Origin: Monocercomonoides exilis
Lineage: Eukaryota > Preaxostyla > Oxymonadida > Polymastigidae
Assembly (NCBI GenBank): GCA_001643675.2
Contig: LSRY02000026.1
Location: 512,501-576,500 of the forward strand
Direction of reading: 5' to 3'
Length of the DNA stretch: 64,000 bases
A model generated the notes under the pieces. The model was given only the letters and a program-made list of their open reading frames with translations, searched no databases and was not told the DNA's origin. This document shows positions 23,792-34,856 of this stretch, piece after piece (position 1 is the stretch's first letter; every line of letters begins with the position of its first letter). The position numbers were made by a program, and so were the translations under genes.

Positions 23792-24871
23792 AAAATCTGT
23801 AAAGCTCCTGCTGTATACTCTTCTCTGGAGCTGTCTGTATATGAATCCTTGGGTGCTCCTTCCCGTACTGTATCTTCTCGGGGGTCCACCTCTGGCTGTT
23901 GTGGGCCCGAAACCTGTTGTGGAGTCAGGAGATGCACCGTATCCTGCTGCATTTCCCTCTGCTTGAAAAAAGCTAGTACTCTCCACCAATTTTTTCAGGT
24001 TCTCCCGCACCTCTTTTGACATTCCTCCTTCTAAAAAGCCTTTCGCGCTTTCTTAACCCGATTGGGGTATAACCTTTAGTAGGTTAATTCTGCTGATACA
24101 GTCAGCAATAAGCGCATAGGCGCAAAACAGTCATCTCAGTCGTTCCTTCTCCTCTTCCATGAAATGCGCCTTCTCTAGTTCCTTCACTGTTAGTAATGCA
24201 ATTGCTTTAGCTGCTTCAAAGCCCGATTCAAGGTCCGGCTGGAGGATCTCAATTGCTCGGCTCGCTTCCGGTGAATCTCTTATCCCCTTTGTTGTGATTG
24301 CTGTTCTAGCTAGTTCATTCCAATTTGTGTCTGTGTGTCCTGTAAAAAACTCCTTCTCACTCTCTGGGATAAATGTGTTCAGTATGTCATCGTTCATTCT
24401 TAACGATCCAGCCTTACAAAATTCAATAAAGTTCTTCAACTCGCTCGCTTGTCTCCGGGGTGTCAACCACTCCCTGGGAAAAAATCTAGTAAAGTGTACT
24501 ATTCCTTCTTTATCTTCCTGAAATTCTTGCTCTTCCGAATCCCAGTCGCTCTCCTCTTCGTCTTCCCGTCTCCTCGTGCGGCTAACTGAACGACGCAATC
24601 TCTCACGCTTTCCTTGTTTCTGCTTCGCGATCAGATCACCGAAATCAACATCCGATTCCTACTCGCTCGATCTCGATTTGCTTCTTCTTCTAAGTCGCTA
24701 CCTCTTTTCCTTCTTCATTGGTATCATCTTCGCAGCTCCGGACTGAGTTGTCCATGTCTGGCTTCTAGTCATTTCCTCCATCATGTTTTCTACACTTGAA
24801 AGCCTGTGAATAGGATCAAATCCTCTATCCTCACTATCGCTATTTGGAACTCTAACAGTATCTTGAGTCAT
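23786..24871 (-). pseudogene. Gag-like ORF of a DIRS-type or related retroelement, isolated
   Basis: One minus-strand frame from ATG 24871 to TAG 23786. It opens with an acidic/basic RS-like N-terminus (SRTRRREDEEESDWDSEEQ), then a helical core (RRQASELKNFIEFCKAGSLR; EASRAIEILQPDLESGFEAA; ADCISRINLLKVIPQ) and a Gly/Arg/Tyr-rich tail. This architecture parallels the gag ORFs of the two DIRS-like elements in this window. TAG at 24698-24700 and 24659-24661 and TAA at 24053-24055 would be Gln. One TGA (24131-24133) interrupts the core after KERLR, so the copy is probably dead. No reverse transcriptase or recombinase follows; sequence beyond 23791 is receptor arm B. Confidence 0.6.
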
Positions 24872-25029
24872 TTCAAATGCGGATAATGGTATGTAAAAAC
24901 GTAAAATTGTTGGAGAAATTTGATCTAAAACCACTCATAAATTAAATTAACATTCATTATCGAGGAGCAAACCTGCTCCTTGAGTTTGCAGATTCGAAGC
25001 ATTACGAATTTGCTAAATGAGTCAGTATC

Positions 25030-27354
25030 ATTAACAATTATGCACAACGATGCTACTGAATTTTCTCATCATTGTTGCCCAACTCATATTTTCCTTCACC
25101 TGGAAGCTTAAGATTCCTACTCACATGCTCCATCTCAATATATATCGCTCCAGACTACCCATTTTCTGCCTTTCACTCCTTGAATGTGCATGCTTTTGTC
25201 CTTCACATCTTCACCTTCGAATTCTCCTCTCCCAGCAATATCTCCAACACTGCTGTCTTCCCACTCTTCGACTTCACTCCTTCCATCCGAAGCCCTTCAG
25301 CAACAATCATCCCGTTTGTCTCTTCTGTTTCATTATTCTTATTATTATTTTTGATCTCTTTTCCCTCTCCGATTATTCCATTTTTGATGCTCATTGCTGT
25401 TTCCTTTTCCACTTCCACCTTCTTCATTTCCACATCCTCTATCACAACTTTCTATGCTCCTTTCAACCAAAGACGGTGTCACTTTGAACAAAGCTGTTTC
25501 CCCATCATTAACACATTTAATACCTGTCATCATCAATGTCCCTGCACTCACCTTCACAAGATGGATTTTTATTTCTTCCCCTGTATTTGTAAGCATCCCA
25601 AGTGTATTGGTCGATGTTGTTTGCTTAAAATCACAAGTGTCAATTGTTAGTGATGTTGATTCTGAATCAGCATGAATCAAGGCATATGTGCTTGAACTAT
25701 CTTTCTGTTCATTTGCGACTAGTTCAGATGCTGATTTGAAATCAAACACCAAATTCTTGAATGTCACTGTTTTTTGACAGGTGAACAGATCGCTTTCAGA
25801 AATATTGCTACAATCTATCTCGACTTTAGTATCAGCTTCATTTCCAGTGTCCCCTGCTTCTACCACTCCTTCGATCGTAATTCCTGTCTCTTTTGAGAAT
25901 GTCACAGCATCTGCTTTAAGTACTTCTTGGTTTGATTTTTCATTTTCTTTTAATATTTTAATAGAAAATTCTCCTGGACCTTTTGATTTATCCAATAAAT
26001 CATTAGCTCCTTTTATTGTTTTAAATGGTTTTGTTTTTGTTCCATCTGCTGTGTCATCACTTCCTCCACTTTGAACATATGCCTCATGTGGATCAAAATA
26101 TATTGCAGTGAAATCAATATCCTCACCTTCATCAGTTCCCTTAGCTGCAACAAACCAGTCATTTGTTCCTTTCACATAGTTTTTGGCAAATTTCTCTTTC
26201 ATTGCTTTGGCAATTTCCTTGAACTTTTCACTTTTCACATCAAGATACAAACCCGTACTCTTTGATCCGGCTGTGCAATTAGTAAATGTCAATTTATTTT
26301 CTTCAGACCATATCAATTGATTTGCATTTGAAATTGCTGACATCTTCAGATATATCCCACCTGATTTCCCATTGGCACATTCACACGAAGAAAATGTTGT
26401 TTTTGTACCTGAGAATCGTGAACTTTCTGAAATATTAAATTTGCTATCTGATTGATCACTTTCAACATACAATGCTCCACTTGTTGCACTTCCAGCTTCT
26501 TCTGTTGATATGCAATTGGCAAATGTACACCCATGGACATTCACTTCAATCTTTGTTTCACTTTTTCCCCCAATCTTCACCACTGCACTTGCACTCGACT
26601 CGATGTTATTCAATGTCGATGCAATCAATGTCACTTTTGTTGCTTTGTCAAACAAAAACGGAGTGGTTGAAAACTTAGCAGTGTTGTTATCATCACTGAA
26701 AGATACTGCCTCCATGTTGAATTCACCTGCTTCCACTTTTACTAAATGTATATTGGCTGTTTCTGTTTCTGTTGGACGAACAAATTGGCAAGTGCTTATT
26801 GTTAGATTAGGTGATAGTTTATTTGATTCTGTTGTCATGGATGAATGATCAGACAACACTTGAGTTGATCCCCCTGAATTTGCAACCAATCGAATAATAG
26901 CCAATGTGCTTCCATCATTAGATGCATTTCCAAGTGATAACGGATATATAAACTTCAGATACTTGAATGTCACATTTTGCTTACAAGTGAACAGATCCTT
27001 GTTAGTATCACTTTCACCATTTCCCTCAGCAAGATATGTGCAGTTTATTTCCACTAACTCAGGAGTCCCATTTGCACTTTCATTTTGTTTTCCTTGGATC
27101 ATTAATGAAACGTTTTTATCAAATTCATTCACTCCTGCTACTAATGCAGGTTTATCTTCATCTTGCTTTATAATTGTAATGTTCAATTGTTCTACACTTG
27201 AATCATTAAGCTTGGTTAATGCATCACTAATCTTTCCAACAGGGCTACTTTCAGTTCCATTTCCACCAGTTGCTCCACTTTTAACGAACACTTCTTTTAC
27301 ATTTTCAGAATATATGGAAAGCACAACTTGTAAAAATACAAATGTCAGAAACAT
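25030..27354 (-). pseudogene. Decayed inverted copy of the type I beta-helix surface protein
   Basis: From ATG 27354 (MFLTFVFLQVVLSIYSENV, a signal peptide) to about 25500 it tracks the intact copy at 29271-32963 with few substitutions. After LGMLTNTGEEIK the match weakens, and the frame breaks near 25460 (SLVERSIES). Further down, homology to the last quarter of the intact protein resumes in a different frame and with stops: RTKACTFKE, SGAIYIEMEHV, NLKLPGEGKYELGNN (about 25060-25190). So an internal block of the third unit is deleted and the 3' end is decayed. TGAs there replace Gly and Cys codons. The transmembrane segment was not found. Confidence 0.8.
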
Positions 27355-27396
27355 TTTCAATTGATGTTCTTTTCTCAATTCAATCAAAGATCTACA
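25735..27396 (-). repeat. Inverted-repeat arm C (partner 29229-30890)
   Basis: About 1.66 kb of high but not perfect identity to arm D in reverse orientation. The similarity begins abruptly 42 bases before the ATG (TGTAGATCTTTGATTGAATT), leaving unrelated upstream sequences on the two copies. Differences cluster in one stretch (residues around SDHSSMTT) and at the inner end. Confidence 0.8.
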
Positions 27397-27690
27397 AATC
27401 TTGACAGCTTTTCCATCTCATTTGCTCCATCTCTTGTAAAGTGGTTCTCATCCACTCTTGTTTCTTCAAAACTATCACCATATCTTCATCCACTTTTCAA
27501 AAACTCCCAATCAAGCTCATGGACAAACTGAACAAAAGATACAATGTTCCTGATGATATCAAATGATATCGGATGATCTCTTTGATTTTGCTGATGGAAA
27601 GTTCTTGTTGTGTTTTCTCATAATAAATAATAGGAAGATCTGTCACATCATAATGAATCAAAAACCCTCCATTCACAACTCCCAAACAAA
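27397..27690 (-). pseudogene. Fragment of the helical EIKEII-type family
   Basis: The minus strand encodes SISKIKEIIRYH, then, after a frame change, FVHELDWEFLKSG, a TGA, RYGDSFEETRVDENHF and RDGANEMEKLSRFVD. The order matches the EIKEIIRYH ... ELHF...REA..ELE.LS..VDW block of the family. It stops at the edge of arm C (27396), consistent with interruption or replacement at that junction. Confidence 0.55.
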
Positions 27691-27870
27691 TCATATCAAA
27701 CCAACAATCCTTCTTCTTCTTCTGTTTCTTGTTTCGCTGTGTCCCTCTGTTGTTTGATAAATATACATGAAAACTGAAAACATGTTCCAAAAACAAAAAT
27801 TTGAATAATTATAGAAATTATTTTTATTGACAGAATAAACTCAGACATACATTTTCTTGGCTTCCTTTCC

Positions 27871-28209
27871 ATGGACAACATCTTGACCTCATCATGTTCT
27901 TTTGTTTCAAGAGTGAGACTAAAAGTCATTTATTATTCTTTCTCCAATTCAAAATACATTACAACAACAAAGTCCATCAACGATGGTCCATTTCCTTTCC
28001 TGCAATCATTCCATCTGTATCCATTCCGAGCCCATCTCTGCCATTTCACATGTGGAATGGAATGGAACATGGAACATGGAACATGGAACATGGAACAAGA
28101 ACAGATCTTCATCGACAAATGTTTGGTTGATCCTCACAAACACATTCAAACATTCAGCAAGGTGTTCATTTTGAAGAGTGGAAAGAAAGTGAAGTTGAGA
28201 TTACTTTGA
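27871..28209 (+). CDS. Small ORF, function unknown
   Basis: ATG 27871 to TGA 28207-28209, 112 residues. It contains a heptanucleotide tandem repeat in the middle and a plausible C-terminus (KCLVDPHKHIQTFSKVFIL, then KSGKKVKLRLL). The last 35 residues look protein-like; the first part is of weak composition. No family is recognised. It could be the final exon of a larger gene or a remnant. Confidence 0.3.
   Translation: MDNILTSSCSFVSRVRLKVIYYSFSNSKYITTTKSINDGPFPFLQSFHLYPFRAHLCHFTCGMEWNMEHGTWNMEQEQIFIDKCLVDPHKHIQTFSKVFILKSGKKVKLRLL
28062..28096 (+). repeat. Tandem repeat ATGGAAC x5
   Basis: Five perfect head-to-tail copies of the 7-mer ATGGAAC, giving different peptide periodicity in each frame. 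Confidence 0.95.
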
Positions 28210-29228
28210 CACTATGACAGCCCACACATATTACTGTGCCTTTTGCTGTGTCATTGATGAATACGTGTGTGTTTCCATAAGAAGTTGCTGTCCACTGGCA
28301 GTTTGTCCACACACTTCACACATCGAACAAAACATTAAACAAATATATGTTAAATTAACACAAATGCTTTTCAAACATTCAATCATTTCAATTTGTTTTG
28401 TGCATCTATCAATTTATTTATTGAACAACAAACAAACATTTAAACAACAAAACAATTAAACAATAAAACATGAATATTATCATTATTATCAAATGTTTCT
28501 CTTTCCATTGGCTTTTGTCAATGATTCAACATGTGATTGTGCTCAATGAAAGAAAAATCATCACTGGTTGTTGTATGGAAGTATGTTGAATCAAGAATTT
28601 AATAAATGAAGAACATTATTGAAAACAACAAATGAAATGTATTTTTTTTTATCCATTAAAAACTGCACCATTTGAATGTCAACAAAAATGGTGTAGTATT
28701 AATTCGAAATATACTTATGACAATTGTTATACCCTTTATTTAATTGACACATACCCAGAAAAACAAATCATTTTTATTCTGTTTCTTTATTTTTCATGTG
28801 AACTCAGTCTCACAAAAATGTTATCAATTAAACATTATTAACCCTTCCAACTCAATGTTTGTTTCATTTATTTTCACAATTTGTCCTTATTCATTTCATA
28901 TCAAAAGCACAGATAATAGGAGAACTCACAAGAATCAGAAACACTTTCTGAAGGATAATTTTGTTTGAAAAAGCCACACATAATATGACACGTCAAGTCC
29001 AGCATTTTGAACATGAACCAATCTTACCAAATAATAATCAGTGAAAAATTGAAACAATGACTTTTATTGATTATTAATAATTTAAAAAGGAATTTTCTAT
29101 GAGTAATATTTATGAATACACTCTTTCTAATGAAATATGAAAATTTTCAATAATTCGAAAAAATACCAAAAAATACAAAGTATGTGATTAACCATAAATT
29201 ACAACAACAATTATACGATTAATGTGTC
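28210..29228. other. AT-rich intergenic stretch between arms C and D
   Basis: About 1 kb of AT-rich sequence without a supported gene. It forms much of the 1.83-kb spacer between the inverted surface-protein copies and holds the immediate upstream region of the intact copy; no promoter motif is recognised. Confidence 0.5.
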
Positions 29229-30890
29229 TGTAGATCTTTGATTGAATTGAGAAAAGAACATCGATTGAAAATGTTTCTGAAATTTGTTTTTTTACAAGTT
29301 GTGCTTTCCATATATTCTGAAAATGTAAAAGAAGTGTTCGTTAAAAGTGGAGCAACTGGTGGAAATGGAACTGAAAGTAGCCCTGTTGGAAAGATTAGTG
29401 ATGCATTAACCAAGCTTAATGATTCAAGTGTCGAACAATTGAACATTACAATTATAAAACAAGATGAAGATAAACCTGCATTAGTAGCAGGAGTGAATGA
29501 ATTTGATAAAAACGTTTCATTAATGATCCAAGGAAAACAAAATGAAAGTGCAAATGGGACTCCTGAGTTAGTGGAAATAAACTGCACATATCTTGCTGAG
29601 GGAAATGGTGAAAGTGATACTAACAAGGATCTGTTCACTTGTAAGCAAAATGTGACATTCAAGTTTCTGAAGTTTATATATCCAATATCACTTGGAAATG
29701 CATCTAATGATGGAAGCACATTGGCTATTATTCGATTGGTTGCAAATTCAGGGGAATCAATTTCAGGGTCATCTGATCATTCATCCATGACAACAGATTC
29801 AGATAAACTATCACCTAATCTAACAATTAGCACTTGCCAATTTGTTCGTCCAACAGAAACAGAAACAGCCAATATACATTTAGTAAAAGTGGAAGCAGGT
29901 GAATTCAACATGGAGGCAGTATCTTTCAGTGATGATAACAACACTGCTAAGTTTTCAACCACTCCGTTTTTGTTTGACAAAGCAACAAAAGTGACATTGA
30001 TTGCATCGACATTGAATAACATCGAGTCGAGTGCAAGTGCAGTGGTGAAGATTGGGGGAAAAAGTGAAACAAAGATTGAAGTGAATGTCCATGGGTGTAC
30101 ATTTGCCAATTGCATATCAACAGAAGAAGCTGGAAGTGCAACAAGTGGAGCATTGTATGTTGAAAGTGATCAATCAGATAGCAAATTTAATATTTCAGAA
30201 AGTTCACGATTCTCAGGTACAAAAACAACATTTTCTTCGTGTGAATGTGCCAATGGGAAATCAGGTGGGATATATCTGAAGATGTCAGCAATTTCAAATG
30301 CAAATCAATTGATATGGTCTGAAGAAAATAAATTGACATTTACTAATTGCACAGCCGGATCAAAGAGTACGGGTTTGTATCTTGATGTGAAAAGTGAAAA
30401 GTTCAAGGAAATTGCCAAAGCAATGAAAGAGAAATTTGCCAAAAACTATGTGAAAGGAACAAATGACTGGTTTGTTGCAGCTAAGGGAACTGATGAAGGT
30501 GAGGATATTGATTTCACTGCAATATATTTTGATCCACATGAGGCATATGTTCAAAGTGGAGGAAGTGATGACACAGCAGATGGAACAAAAACAAAACCAT
30601 TTAAAACAATAAAAGGAGCTAATGATTTATTGGATAAATCAAAAGGTCCAGGAGAATTTTCTATTAAAATATTAAAAGAAAATGAAAAATCAAACCAAGA
30701 AGTACTTAAAGCAGAAGCTGTGACATTCTCAAAAGAGACAGGAATTACTATAGAAGGAGTGGTAGAAGCAGGGGACACTGGAAATGAAGCTGAGACTAAA
30801 GTTGAGATTGATTGTAGCAATATTTCTGAAAGCGATTTATTCACCTGTCAAAAAACAGTGACATTCAAGAATTTGGTGTTTGATTTCAAC
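29229..30890 (+). repeat. Inverted-repeat arm D (partner 25735-27396)
   Basis: Covers the signal peptide and about the first 540 codons of the intact surface protein. See arm C for boundaries. Confidence 0.8.
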
Positions 30891-32963
30891 TCAACATCTG
30901 GACAAGAAACAAGCGTATCTGAAGGGAAAGAAGGACCATATGCCTTGATTCATGCTACTGATGGATCAGTTTCTCTAACAATTGATACTTGTGATTTTAA
31001 GAAAACAACATCGACCAATACACTTGGGATGCTAACAAACACAGGGGAAGAAGTGAAATCTCATCTTGTGAAAGTGAGTGCAGGGACATTGACAATGAAC
31101 AAGGTCGAATGCACTTCTGAGAACGAAGTGAAATTTTCAGAGACACCATTTTTGGTTGATGGAACAACAACAGCAGTGACAGCTGTATCATTGACATCAT
31201 TGAATCTGAAGAAGATAACATCAAATGGAAGTGCTGTTATAAAAATTGTTGGAAATACAGACACAGCTATTTCAGTGAAATTGGACACATGCACATTCAC
31301 AGAATGCAAATCGGAAGATGCATCAACAGATACATGTGGAGCACTTTATGTGAAGAGCGAACATGCAGAAAGCACATTCTCCATTGGAAACACTGGGAAA
31401 ACAACATTTGAAAAATGCACATGTGTAAAAGGGAAAGCAGGAGCAATATATCTGGAGATGAAAAATGCAACAAAAGCAGATGAACTGACATGGCCAGAAA
31501 CAGGAACCAATTTAGAATTTACTGGATGCAAGGTTTCAGATTCAGATACAACTTCGAATGCTGAAAAGAACACAGGATTGTATTTAGATGTGCCAGTCAG
31601 CCTTCATAGAGACATGGCAATAGCGATGAAGCAAAGCTTTGCATCTGGATACAAGAAAAATGAAAATAAATGCTTTGTTGTTGCAAAAGGAACTGATAAT
31701 GAAAATGAAGTTGATTTCACAGAAGTGTATTTTGATCCGAACACAAATGTGTATGTGAGTCCAGCAGGAAGTGATGATAACAACGATAATGGATTGAGCT
31801 ATGACAACCCAAAGAAAAGTCTTGATAAAGCATACAAATTGTTTGGAGTGGGTGTTGGAGGAGAAAACTTCAAGATCAATATCATCAGAACGAATGAATC
31901 ATTCAAAGCTGCAGCTGTCACATTTGAAAAATTTTCATTGATAACGATTGTGGGTGTATCCAAAGCAAATGGAGAAGAAAAAGAAACAGAAGTGGAGATC
32001 GATTGTAATGTTAAATCAGAAAGTCATTTGTTCACATGCAAGAGTGAAGTTGAGTTCAGAGGAATATCCTTCTTGTTCCCATTGTCATTGGATGAGCCAG
32101 AGGAATCAAATACCGATCCACATTCATTGATTGTTGCAGATTGTGAAAGTGCTAAGTTGAGTATTGTGAACTGCAAATTTGTGAGACCAGAGCCAGATGC
32201 ACCCAGAAATGATGAAGAAATTGCCAAAATCCATCTTGTTAATGTGAAAGAAGGAGAACTTTCAATGAGTGGAGTTGAATGCAAGGGCGATAATGAAGTG
32301 AAATTCGAAAAATCATTGTTTGATATTGAAGGTGCTTATTCAGTCAAACTTGATACAGTTGAGATCAACAAAGTGAGTGTGACAGATGGAGCAGCAATCA
32401 ACATCCAAGATGCAGCTGAAAAAGCATCGAGTGTTCAAATAGAAGGGTTGACCATGAATGGAGTGAAATCAGAGAATGGATTGTGTGTAGGTGTTATGAT
32501 CAAGATGGTTGATGACGATTCGACAGTGGAAATGGGAAGAGGAAAGAAATGTTCATTCAAGTCATGTGAAGCAGCAAGTGGAAAGGCAGGAGCTATTTTC
32601 ATTGAAGTGAAAGATGCAGTTGATAATTTGAAACTTCCGGGTGAAGGCAAACTTGAGTTAGGTGACAACAAAGGGAAAGATTCATCGGTGGCATCACTGT
32701 GCATCATTGCTCCAGACTTTGATAAGTTCAGCCAACAGAAAGACTCCTTTGAGTTTGCGAAGAATTACAACGACGATAACAAAGGATGGATTGTGGGGGC
32801 AACAGATGAAGAGGCTGCTCCTGAAGATGTGTATGAGAAATACCTGAAGGAGAAGAAAGATGAGCCAGAACCAGAAAAGAAGAAGAAGATGAGTGCAGGG
32901 ACTGTGGTTGCTATTGTTGTTCCTATTGTGGTTGTGGTGGTTGTGATGGTTGTGAAGAAGTGA
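29271..32963 (+). CDS. Type I membrane beta-helix surface protein
   Basis: 1,230 residues, ATG 29271 to TGA 32961-32963, with no internal TAR or TGA. I chose ATG 29271 over the upstream TTG because it opens a signal peptide (MFLKFVFLQVVLSIYS). Three tandem beta-helix units of about 400 residues begin VFVKSGATGGNGTESSPVGK, AYVQSGGSDDTADGTKTKPF and VYVSPAGSDDNNDNGLSYDN; each has the G-x-D/G-x-x-x-x-P...I..A pattern of POMP-like/DUF1565-type proteins and later strands like GKSGGIYLKM/GKAGAIYLEM. Many N-x-S/T sites are present. Near the C-terminus, a charged linker (EPEPEKKKKMSAG) precedes a membrane helix (TVVAIVVPIVVVVVVMVV) and a two-Lys tail. It is probably displayed at the cell surface with no signalling domain. 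The dilysine end could also act in ER retrieval (inference). Confidence 0.9.
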   Translation: MFLKFVFLQVVLSIYSENVKEVFVKSGATGGNGTESSPVGKISDALTKLNDSSVEQLNITIIKQDEDKPALVAGVNEFDKNVSLMIQGKQNESANGTPELVEINCTYLAEGNGESDTNKDLFTCKQNVTFKFLKFIYPISLGNASNDGSTLAIIRLVANSGESISGSSDHSSMTTDSDKLSPNLTISTCQFVRPTETETANIHLVKVEAGEFNMEAVSFSDDNNTAKFSTTPFLFDKATKVTLIASTLNNIESSASAVVKIGGKSETKIEVNVHGCTFANCISTEEAGSATSGALYVESDQSDSKFNISESSRFSGTKTTFSSCECANGKSGGIYLKMSAISNANQLIWSEENKLTFTNCTAGSKSTGLYLDVKSEKFKEIAKAMKEKFAKNYVKGTNDWFVAAKGTDEGEDIDFTAIYFDPHEAYVQSGGSDDTADGTKTKPFKTIKGANDLLDKSKGPGEFSIKILKENEKSNQEVLKAEAVTFSKETGITIEGVVEAGDTGNEAETKVEIDCSNISESDLFTCQKTVTFKNLVFDFNSTSGQETSVSEGKEGPYALIHATDGSVSLTIDTCDFKKTTSTNTLGMLTNTGEEVKSHLVKVSAGTLTMNKVECTSENEVKFSETPFLVDGTTTAVTAVSLTSLNLKKITSNGSAVIKIVGNTDTAISVKLDTCTFTECKSEDASTDTCGALYVKSEHAESTFSIGNTGKTTFEKCTCVKGKAGAIYLEMKNATKADELTWPETGTNLEFTGCKVSDSDTTSNAEKNTGLYLDVPVSLHRDMAIAMKQSFASGYKKNENKCFVVAKGTDNENEVDFTEVYFDPNTNVYVSPAGSDDNNDNGLSYDNPKKSLDKAYKLFGVGVGGENFKINIIRTNESFKAAAVTFEKFSLITIVGVSKANGEEKETEVEIDCNVKSESHLFTCKSEVEFRGISFLFPLSLDEPEESNTDPHSLIVADCESAKLSIVNCKFVRPEPDAPRNDEEIAKIHLVNVKEGELSMSGVECKGDNEVKFEKSLFDIEGAYSVKLDTVEINKVSVTDGAAINIQDAAEKASSVQIEGLTMNGVKSENGLCVGVMIKMVDDDSTVEMGRGKKCSFKSCEAASGKAGAIFIEVKDAVDNLKLPGEGKLELGDNKGKDSSVASLCIIAPDFDKFSQQKDSFEFAKNYNDDNKGWIVGATDEEAAPEDVYEKYLKEKKDEPEPEKKKKMSAGTVVAIVVPIVVVVVVMVVKK

Positions 32964-33210
32964 AGATAGATGAATAATTATGATGATGTTGGAAGAGACA
33001 AGGGATAGGAGATGAGGAGCAATGTGTTAGAAAGATGGTATCTGAAAAGAAGAGAAAGAGTGGGAGGACTAAAATTCTTAACTGTCAATTGATATTTTTA
33101 TTTTTAATTTTGTGTAATTACCCGTTCACAATATTGCTGCTGATTGTGAAAGATGATACAAATGTGAATGTGAAATATGTATTTATATTTGTATATGTAC
33201 ACTATTCTTT

Positions 33211-33579
33211 TTATTCACAATTCACTATTTCCAGAAAAGCCTTGGAATGAGTTTGAGGGTGGAGGAGAAGAAGAGAAGAAGAAGAGAGAAAGGCTTCTGA
33301 TGTTTGTGATGGTTGAGAGATCATAAAACATATCATTGTATTTTTGATTGTCAATTTTAATGTATTATTTAACTCGACTTCACCAACTATAATTTTTTTT
33401 AGTAGTTGCAAGTTGGTTTAGTCGTTGTTTTTCTTTTAATGCTAATTTATATTTTTGTTCTTTAGTTCTTTTAATTTTTGTTTTTTGCTATTATCTTTTG
33501 ACTTGCTGAAAGGATGCGCTTTCAATTCAGCAGGAAAGATGCTAAGTTTTTTCTTTGCTGAATTGGACATATTTGCCAT
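33211..33579 (-). CDS. Possible small basic protein with TAR codons
   Basis: With TAR as Gln, ATG 33579 opens a frame beginning MANMSNSAKKKLSIFPAELK, then KSKDNSKKQKLKELKNKN, several TAR codons near 33415-33455, and a Ser-rich tail to TAA 33211-33213. If that TAA is Gln too, the frame runs on in AT-rich sequence to a TGA near 33090. The first 50 residues look genuine (a basic, ribosome- or nucleolus-like N-terminus, inference only); the rest may be chance. Confidence 0.3.
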
Positions 33580-33845
33580 TTTTTTTTTCTTTTTTCATAT
33601 TTCAATTATTTGACTGGCACATCGATCAAAAAGAAATTATTTGGATTCTTTGTTTTTCAGTTCACTTTATTTGGAGCACAGGTATTTGTGAAGACTAACA
33701 AGAATAAAAACATGAGAAACGGTATAAAACATTTTTTTTATAATTAAAGTGCATAAGCACCTTAATTATCAAGAAAGTGTTTTATCAATTCCTTCTCTTG
33801 TTTGAGAGACGCCACAATCTATGGGTCAGTCGCCACATTTGATCA

Positions 33846-34856
33846 ATGATGTCTGTATCACAATTCTCTCCGATTGTTGGACTTACGCTTTCGGCTGATT
33901 CTGCAGTGCAGCACAGTGGGGCACAAAGCCAACCAGGGAACTTGTCACAACCAAACATCTTTTCTTCCGCTTCAATTTTTTCACCTTCTCCATCGGAAGG
34001 TTTAGCACAGGAGTTGACCCCTTCAGCTGACAGAAAGGAGAATGATGATGTGTTAGACATATCCCAACTTATTTGTCAGGAGTTTGAGGACATTTTCGGA
34101 CAAACGCCGAATATTTCAATTTTTGATCTAAGGATTTCCACTATATCTGTCCAAGATGTTGTTGAGGAGAATGCAACACAGGATTTTAGCCTGTTGTAAT
34201 CTCTTGAACCGCCCACTGCCAAGAGAACAGAAAACTGGATTAACGATGCGTTAGATCAGGCGGGTTACAAAATGGAGATTTATCTTTTCCAGGCAATTAA
34301 AGCTGCACTCATAGGCTTAGCCGAAATACAGACTTCAAAGGAAGGTGCAAAGCAAAGACTGGCTGACATCTTGATTTTGGTTACCAGGGCTCTTCAAGAG
34401 GCACGAACGGTTCGAATTCAAGGCAGGTTTGGTTTCAGGGCTGCCACAGCGATGAGCACAGACGCTTCTACAGGAATTCTCACAGAGAGACAGGAACTGA
34501 TTCTCAAAGAAACAAGGCAGGAAGCCAAGCTAGAGAGAGGCTTCCAGAGACCAGTACTTCCTATTACACGTGTTCAGGCTCCTGTTAGAGAACAACCAGG
34601 AACACTTCAAAGAAGATATAGTTATCCCATTTCTCACACAAATACACGGTTTTTTCGGAGATACCCCCGGTCCTCAGCGCTCGCAAGAAGACAGCAATTC
34701 GGAAGAAGGAGGAACCAGAGCAGTTGGAGCAGGAGACCAGGGGGGCGTCAACAATTTTAGAGCCAGTTCACAAGGAGACAGAGCAGAGGAGGCAGATAGG
34801 AGGAAGAACAGCATTGTTTATCTCGGCATAGAAGCGAATCGGAGGAGAGAAATTGA
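33846..34856 (+). CDS. DIRS gag-like ORF1 (copy 1)
   Basis: 336 residues from ATG 33846 to TGA 34854-34856 when TAA 34197-34199 and TAG 34758-34760 and 34797-34799 are Gln. It has a Ser/Pro-rich N-terminus, an acidic helix (QEFEDIFGQTPNISIFDL), a helical capsid-like core (RLADILILVTRALQEARTV; LTERQELILKETRQEAKL) and an Arg/Gln-rich basic tail (RRQQFGRRRNQSSWSRRP). It aligns with the second copy (60049-60978), where the Gln of VRIQGRFGF is TAA. It is presumed to package the element RNA. Confidence 0.7.
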
